Positions 59,023 through 64,000 of a DNA stretch of 64,000 nt are shown here, piece after piece. The DNA is taken from NCBI GenBank assembly GCA_965221175.1, contig OZ244867.1:930001-994000 (forward strand), read 5' to 3'. Origin of the DNA: JAJDZL01 sp965221175 (GTDB lineage: Bacteria > Pseudomonadota > Gammaproteobacteria > Arenicellales > JAJDZL01). The translations under genes and the position numbers were made by a program. Below the pieces are notes generated by a model. The model did no database searches. It saw only the letters and a program-made list of their open reading frames with translations, and was not told the origin of the DNA. The stretch's first letter is position 1. Every line of letters starts with the position of its first letter.

Positions 59023-60165
59023 GTGGCAATTCGTTTCATACATACCTCAGACTGGCAAATCGGCAAAGTGTTTCGCTTTGTCGATGTAGAGACAATGGGG
59101 CTTCTGCAAGAAGCTCGGCTCGCAGCCATCACGCGTCTCGGTGAGATCGCCAAGCAGCAAGAAATAGGTCATGTACTGGTTGCCGGCGATGTCTACGACA
59201 TGGAAAACCTTTCTACCCGATCGCTGAACCAGCCACTGGAGCGCATGAGAGGGTTCGATCAGGTTCTGTGGCACCTCCTGCCCGGCAATCACGATCCACA
59301 GAGGCTGAATGGACTTTGGGACCGCCTGATGAAACGAGGTGTGCCGAACAATGTAAAGATTTACACCGAATCCAAGCCCACACTGTTTGATAAAGAATCC
59401 ATGGCAATTCTTCCAGCACCACTCCACCACAAACGCTCGTTTCATGACACAACCGAGTACATGACCCAGGTGAATCTTCCGTCACGCATTACACGCATTG
59501 GATTGGCTCATGGCTCAGTGACGAGATTCGGCTCAGGTGATCAGAATACCGCCAACTACATTGATCCATCGCGTCCGCAATCAGCCAATCTGTCGTATCT
59601 CGCGCTTGGCGACTGGCATGGACAAAAACAGATCAACTCGCGTTGCTGGTACAGCGGAACTCCAGAAACAGACGCATTCGATGTAGAAAATGGAGGCAAA
59701 GCACTGATCGTCGAAATTGCTTCTGCCGCTGCTCCACCAGAAGTTATTTCGATCGAAACCGGCAGTTATTCGTGGAGACGTTTGTCTGATCGAATCAACA
59801 ACCAAAATGATATAAACATGTTGGAACAAAAACTGAGACATCTCAGTAACAGTCTTGATCGGGTGTTGATTGACCTGACAGTGGAAGGGGCGCTTTCACT
59901 GGAAGATCGCAACTGGTTTCACGAGCGTATCATCGAACAGACCGCTGCCGCGTTCTGTCATGTCCGAGTGCATTCGCAGCAGCTGTTGCCGCAACCGACG
60001 GCGGAAGATCTAAATCGCATCGATACGAGCGGCTTTGTCAGAATTGCCGCGGAAAATCTGAAAGACCTTTCTGAGACAGGCAGCGAGGATGAAAAGAGCC
60101 TCGCATCGGAAGCTCTTCAGTGCCTGTATCTTGAACTGATGAAGGAAGAGGCGCTGTCATCGTGA
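59023..60165 (+). CDS. SbcD/Mre11-like metallophosphoesterase
   Basis: A 380-residue DNA-repair-type phosphoesterase. Motifs in order: HTSDWQIGK (~7), VAGDVYDMEN (~54), LLPGNHDPQRL (~86), LAHGSV (~165) and LGDWHGQ (~198). In classical SbcD/Mre11 the first motif is DxH; here it is DWQ, a replacement I recall from a wider exonuclease-like group, so activity may still be metal dependent. The start is GTG 59023. The stop overlaps the start of the SMC-like partner gene by four bases (GTGA), as expected for a two-subunit complex. Confidence 0.87.
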   Translation: MAIRFIHTSDWQIGKVFRFVDVETMGLLQEARLAAITRLGEIAKQQEIGHVLVAGDVYDMENLSTRSLNQPLERMRGFDQVLWHLLPGNHDPQRLNGLWDRLMKRGVPNNVKIYTESKPTLFDKESMAILPAPLHHKRSFHDTTEYMTQVNLPSRITRIGLAHGSVTRFGSGDQNTANYIDPSRPQSANLSYLALGDWHGQKQINSRCWYSGTPETDAFDVENGGKALIVEIASAAAPPEVISIETGSYSWRRLSDRINNQNDINMLEQKLRHLSNSLDRVLIDLTVEGALSLEDRNWFHERIIEQTAAAFCHVRVHSQQLLPQPTAEDLNRIDTSGFVRIAAENLKDLSETGSEDEKSLASEALQCLYLELMKEEALSS

Positions 60166-62870
60166 AGATTCGATCTCTTGCAGTGAATCAGTTTATGAAG
60201 TTTGATCGGCCGACAAAGCTGGAAGGCCTGAGAGACGGACTCAACGTGATTGTGGGTCCGAATGAAATGGGCAAATCCACATTGCTCGCGGCGTTGCGAG
60301 CGGCTTTCTTTGAAAAATACGCCTCACGATCAAAAGAGATCAAAAAGCTGCAGAATTGTCACAATTTTGCTGCGCCGGTCGTGAGCGTCAGTTTTGAAAT
60401 CGATGGCGGTCTTTATGAAATCAGAAAACGATTCATGAAGAAAGCCTATGCCATACTTAACTATCCTGACGGAAAAAAATTGGAAGGAGATGCAGCGGAG
60501 CAGGAGCTGCAAAACCTTATCCTTAGCGGCGGAGTCGGAACTTCTGGAAAGAGCGGGGATTCTTTTGGAATGTGGAACGTCCTGTGGGTTCAGCAAGGCA
60601 AGTCTTTCGCTCCGATAGACCTGTCAGATCGTGCAAGATCAAGCCTCCACAGCGCTCTTGAAACCGAAGTGGGTACGGTACTCGGCGGAAGACGCGGCCG
60701 GGAACTCCCGAAAAAATTTGAAAATCGTCGTAGCCAGTTGGTCACCGCTACCACAAGCCGTCCCACAGGTCGCTACAAAGACCTCATTGAGCAAAGTGCG
60801 AAGCTGGAAAGTGAAATTTCTGAACTGAATGACCGTCGGCACGAACTGACTAATTACCTCGAAAATTTGGAATCCGCCCAGAGCAAACTGGATAGATTGG
60901 AGGCAGACAATAGTGAGGCTGATGATTTGAGAGAAATCGAACATGCGCAAATCAAACTCCAGGAACTTGCTAGACACGAAGAGAAAAAGCGTATTGCGAG
61001 AAGCGAGCTGGAGAGAATGTACAGCGACCTGCAACGGCTGGAAAACGAAACTAAAGAGTATCGCCGTCTAAATGAAGCAATCCGCGATGCTAGGAATCGT
61101 CATGAACTTGCCAGCCAGGAACTCGAAACACTACGAGCCAGGGAAGCAGAAAATGTTAAGCAAACCGATTCGGTGAGTAAGAACTTGCAAGAAGCGGCTG
61201 GCAGGCTGGAAGAATCAAAAGAAAAGGAACACAAGGCGCGCCGCATTCTGGTTGCCGTTCAGTCTGGCGCTGAAATACACAATCTGGAACACCGCATCAA
61301 GAATTACAAGCAGGCTGAAGAGCGCCATCAAGAAAACTTGCGAAGAGTTGCGTCAATACTCGTGGACGATGAATCAATTAATCGAATTCGCACAGCTAAG
61401 CGCAAGTTGGACATTGCCGAATCAAGCATTCAGCAGAGCGCGACACGGATTCAATTTGACCTTGATGAGAATGGTGCATCAGGAATCGAAATCGAAGGCC
61501 AACCGCTTCAATCAGCGCAGCAGGCGTATGACATCATTGAGAAAACTGAAATCTCAATTCCAGAGCGCGGCAAAATTTATGTTCAACCAGCGGTGACCGA
61601 TCAGGACAGTCTTGTTGCAAATCAGCGCAAAGCGCGCCGCACATTTGAGGGTGAATTGCGCGCGGTGGAAGCGGATTCAGCCGAGCATGCGGAACAGCTT
61701 CATGTTAAACGTCAAGTGCTCACGCAGGCAGCTGAATCAGCTCGTCAGGAAGCGGCAAGGTATGCCTCAGATTCCGATATTGATTCGATCGGCGCGCTGA
61801 CGCTTGAAGAGCGAATCAATAAAATCGGGCAAACTTTGGAGAATGAGAAGAACGCGTTGGGAATCAGTGATCTGCCTTCTGTTCGCAAAGCTGAAGAAAA
61901 TCTGTTGAAGTTGCAGAATTGTACCGAACATGCGCGTGGCGATGTCTCTGGATTTCAAACCGAACTGAACACCTTTCAATCAGCTTTGACTGAAATAAGA
62001 ATTGAAATTGCCAGAGTTGAATCGAATCGTAAAAACAGCGACGATCTGTTGAAGAAGCACGAATTTGAGCTGAAACTGGCCAATGAGCACAAACCAGAAT
62101 CCGAGGTCGAAATTCAAATTCAGACAATAAACAAAATAATCTCCAATCAACGGCAATTGGTAAATCAGCTGGAAGCTGAATACGAAGAATCGGACCTGAA
62201 TATGCTTGAAGTGCGTATTGATCGGCTAAAGGCAAAAATTAAGAACAGACAGAAAAAAAGAAATGATCTGAAAATAGAGGTTTCCAGCTTGAAAAATACC
62301 ATTGGAAATCTCGAGGGTGCTGGAGTCGATGAGAAGATTCAGCAGAAACAGCGCGAGTATGAACTGATCAATGAAGATCTGACCAGGTGCAAACGGGAAG
62401 TGGAGGTTCTTGATCTGCTTTTGTCAACGCTTCACGAAGCCGAACGTGATGCAAAAAGAACATTCATGTCGCCGGTGATGAAGCGAGTACATCCTTATTT
62501 GAGAACACTGTTTCCAACCGCCGAATTGACGATGGATGAAAATCTCAATATTGTCGATGTAAAAAGACAGGGTAGCGAAGAAGACTTTCAGCTGTTGAGC
62601 ATCGGAACTCAAGAGCAAATTGCGGTACTGATTCGCTTAGCATTCGCCCAGATGCTCGTTGAACAAGGTCTTCCTGCCACCGTGATACTTGACGATGCTC
62701 TGGTTTATTCAGATGATGTTCGAATGGACAAGATGTTCGATATTCTCAACGTTGCGTCAAACAAGATTCAAGTCATCATATTGACATGCCGAGAAAAACT
62801 ATTCGAGGGGCTCGGAGGCGAGGTGCTGTCTCTTGAGCCTGCGGACCAGGAAGATTTACAGTCCGCATGA
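60162..62870 (+). CDS. SbcC/Rad50-like AAA ATPase without a zinc hook
   Basis: A 902-residue SMC-type ATPase. Walker A is GPNEMGKST (32-40), a Q-loop is near WVQQGK (~146), long heptad coiled coils run ~200-790, the signature is LSIGTQEQIAVLIRLAFAQM (~811) and Walker B is TVILDDALVYSDD (~841). No CxxC hook appears in the coil, unlike SbcC and Rad50, so dimerisation must differ, as in the YhaN-like group. It starts at GTG 60162, overlapping the phosphoesterase gene. The pair should bind and process DNA ends; whether in repair or defence is open. Confidence 0.88.
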   Translation: MKIRSLAVNQFMKFDRPTKLEGLRDGLNVIVGPNEMGKSTLLAALRAAFFEKYASRSKEIKKLQNCHNFAAPVVSVSFEIDGGLYEIRKRFMKKAYAILNYPDGKKLEGDAAEQELQNLILSGGVGTSGKSGDSFGMWNVLWVQQGKSFAPIDLSDRARSSLHSALETEVGTVLGGRRGRELPKKFENRRSQLVTATTSRPTGRYKDLIEQSAKLESEISELNDRRHELTNYLENLESAQSKLDRLEADNSEADDLREIEHAQIKLQELARHEEKKRIARSELERMYSDLQRLENETKEYRRLNEAIRDARNRHELASQELETLRAREAENVKQTDSVSKNLQEAAGRLEESKEKEHKARRILVAVQSGAEIHNLEHRIKNYKQAEERHQENLRRVASILVDDESINRIRTAKRKLDIAESSIQQSATRIQFDLDENGASGIEIEGQPLQSAQQAYDIIEKTEISIPERGKIYVQPAVTDQDSLVANQRKARRTFEGELRAVEADSAEHAEQLHVKRQVLTQAAESARQEAARYASDSDIDSIGALTLEERINKIGQTLENEKNALGISDLPSVRKAEENLLKLQNCTEHARGDVSGFQTELNTFQSALTEIRIEIARVESNRKNSDDLLKKHEFELKLANEHKPESEVEIQIQTINKIISNQRQLVNQLEAEYEESDLNMLEVRIDRLKAKIKNRQKKRNDLKIEVSSLKNTIGNLEGAGVDEKIQQKQREYELINEDLTRCKREVEVLDLLLSTLHEAERDAKRTFMSPVMKRVHPYLRTLFPTAELTMDENLNIVDVKRQGSEEDFQLLSIGTQEQIAVLIRLAFAQMLVEQGLPATVILDDALVYSDDVRMDKMFDILNVASNKIQVIILTCREKLFEGLGGEVLSLEPADQEDLQSA

Positions 62871-63079
62871 ATTCTGTGGCTGACATTCTCTCAGGCATGA
62901 AACTTCCAGCGCTGTTTATTTAGATGTCCCTCCAAAAAGCACACAATTCAGTTCAAGTTGGCATCTCATCTTGTGAAGTGTCTTTGAAATTCGCCCGCTC
63001 TGTTGAAATGGCATTCCGAACAGTGATGATATTGCAGGTAATAGTCGTGTTTGGAGAACATGTCAAATAACTACTGAGT
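62871..63079. other. Spacer, nothing identified
   Basis: 209 bases between the SMC-like gene and the glycerate kinase gene, with no strong hairpin or promoter. Confidence 0.4.
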
Positions 63080-64000
63080 ATGCTTGCAGATAAGAATTCA
63101 TACCCCCGAGAACTGCTTCTTCATCTGTATCGTACTGCTATTGCCAGTGCTTCCGCGGAACGTTGTCTGCCGGCTCATCTGAATGCCATTTCACACCGAA
63201 AAATTCATGTAGTTGGAGGCGGAAAAGCAGCGGCTGCGATGGCCAAAGTGATTGAAGATCACTATTCGGGAAAAATCTCTGGCATTGTTGTCACCCGCTA
63301 TGGACATTCGGTTGATTGCAGTTCAATAGAAGTTGTCGAAGCTGCTCATCCGATTCCTGATCATGCAGGGCTGGCAGCAGCACAGAAGATTTACAGCTCA
63401 ACCTCAACTCTTGACTCTTCCACTCTTGTAGTCTGCGTAATTTCCGGTGGTGCTTCGGCGCTATTGTCTCTGCCGCACGAACAAGTTGATCTTGAACACA
63501 AGCGTTCAATTACTCGACAATTGCTTCTTGCTGGTGCCAGCATCCATCAAATAAACTGCGTTCGTAAGCATCTATCTGCCGTAAAAGGCGGCCGGTTAAT
63601 GCAAAATATCCATCCAAATTCCGCACTGACTCTGTGTATATCCGATGTGGTTGGCGATGACCCGTCCACAATTGGCTCAGGACCCACAGTCCCAGACACA
63701 ACCACATGCAGCGATGTGTTGGATGTTCTGACGAACTATAAAGTCGAAACTCCTGCAAAGATTCTCGAGTTGCTCAAATCTGGAGACCTTGAAACTCCCA
63801 AACCCGGCAGTTCGATTTTTCGGGAATCCAGCGTGGAGATCATTGCAAAGCCCTCAACCTGTCTAAATGCAAGTGCTGCAGCTGCGCAAGAGGCTGGAAT
63901 TGAAGCGATTGTCTTGGGGGACTCAGTTGAAGGCGATACTACTATCGCAGCGCGGAATCAAGCCTCCTTCATAAGAGAGCTAATTTCAGAGAATCCTAAT
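63080..64000 (+). CDS. Glycerate 2-kinase (GckA/TtuD-type, MOFRL family), 5' part
   Basis: The frame is open from ATG 63080 to the end of the window (307 codons); the usual length is about 420, so the C-terminal MOFRL domain lies beyond the edge. Visible are KIHVVGGGKAAAAMAKVIED (~50), VVEAAHPIPDHAGLAAAQKI (~92), CVISGGASALLSLP (~117), IHQINCVRKHLSAVKGGRL (~154) and ISDVVGDDPSTIGSGPTVPD (~184), the glycerate kinase blocks. It phosphorylates D-glycerate to 2-phosphoglycerate. Confidence 0.92.
   Translation, partial: MLADKNSYPRELLLHLYRTAIASASAERCLPAHLNAISHRKIHVVGGGKAAAAMAKVIEDHYSGKISGIVVTRYGHSVDCSSIEVVEAAHPIPDHAGLAAAQKIYSSTSTLDSSTLVVCVISGGASALLSLPHEQVDLEHKRSITRQLLLAGASIHQINCVRKHLSAVKGGRLMQNIHPNSALTLCISDVVGDDPSTIGSGPTVPDTTTCSDVLDVLTNYKVETPAKILELLKSGDLETPKPGSSIFRESSVEIIAKPSTCLNASAAAAQEAGIEAIVLGDSVEGDTTIAARNQASFIRELISENPN

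Overview
The window looks like a chromosomal piece of a heterotrophic gammaproteobacterium, probably marine or host-associated. It has class I polyhydroxyalkanoate (PHA) metabolism, many acyl-CoA and short-chain dehydrogenase/reductase (SDR) enzymes, an osmolyte ABC transporter, sulfonate-type enzymes and AT-rich spacers littered with decayed insertion sequences. Placement below the class is inference. No rRNA, tRNA or CRISPR array was seen.

Layout. 1-3929: end of an acyl-CoA ligase facing a minus-strand redox operon (Old Yellow Enzyme, a three-domain iron-sulfur flavoreductase, an SDR). 4063-9316: glycine betaine/proline-type ABC transporter, whose binding-protein and ATPase genes are separated by an IS110 relic. 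9490-17666: histidinol-phosphatase-like enzyme, NfeD/SPFH membrane pair, DUF1028 and PhyH genes, an acetolactate-synthase-like enzyme and a HhH-GPD-like protein. 17833-26301: moaB relic, amine oxidase with TSUP exporter, a Gly/Ser-rich secreted protein, two glycosyltransferases, a DUF547 protein and a membrane pentapeptide-repeat protein.

26618-32922 is the most striking region. It is an IS1595-family transposon with 32-bp inverted ends and a perfect 8-bp target duplication. It carries a Panacea (SocA-like) antitoxin gene, a small coiled-coil membrane protein gene that originally overlapped it, and a small lipoprotein gene. Two unrelated insertion sequences have jumped into it. One has a 9-bp duplication that re-creates the transposase start codon. 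The other has a 3-bp duplication and splits the antitoxin from its partner. Removing both restores a compact element of about 2.4 kb with a probable toxin-antitoxin cargo.

33109-42805: transposase relic, flavin reductase with a Nudix-like tail, nuclease-like secreted protein, HAD dehalogenase with thioesterase, enoyl-CoA hydratase, phaC and a phaJ-like gene, acyl-CoA ligase and a DsbA-fold isomerase. 42937-46178 is a visibly G+C-richer toxin-antitoxin graveyard: IS21 scrap, broken AbiEii with intact AbiEi, PIN-domain scrap, two transposase scraps and an intact ParDE pair.

46562-64000: SDR, DUF1989 protein, ETF-ubiquinone oxidoreductase, aromatic amino acid decarboxylase, SixA-like phosphatase, a hydroxybutyrate dehydrogenase/acyl-CoA ligase/SauS-like operon, CsaA, a large acyl-CoA dehydrogenase, an SbcD/SbcC-like pair without a zinc hook, and a glycerate 2-kinase cut by the window edge. 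Together the genes describe import of compatible solutes and small organics, activation to CoA esters, beta-oxidation-like steps feeding electrons to quinone through ETF-QO, and storage or recovery of carbon as PHA.
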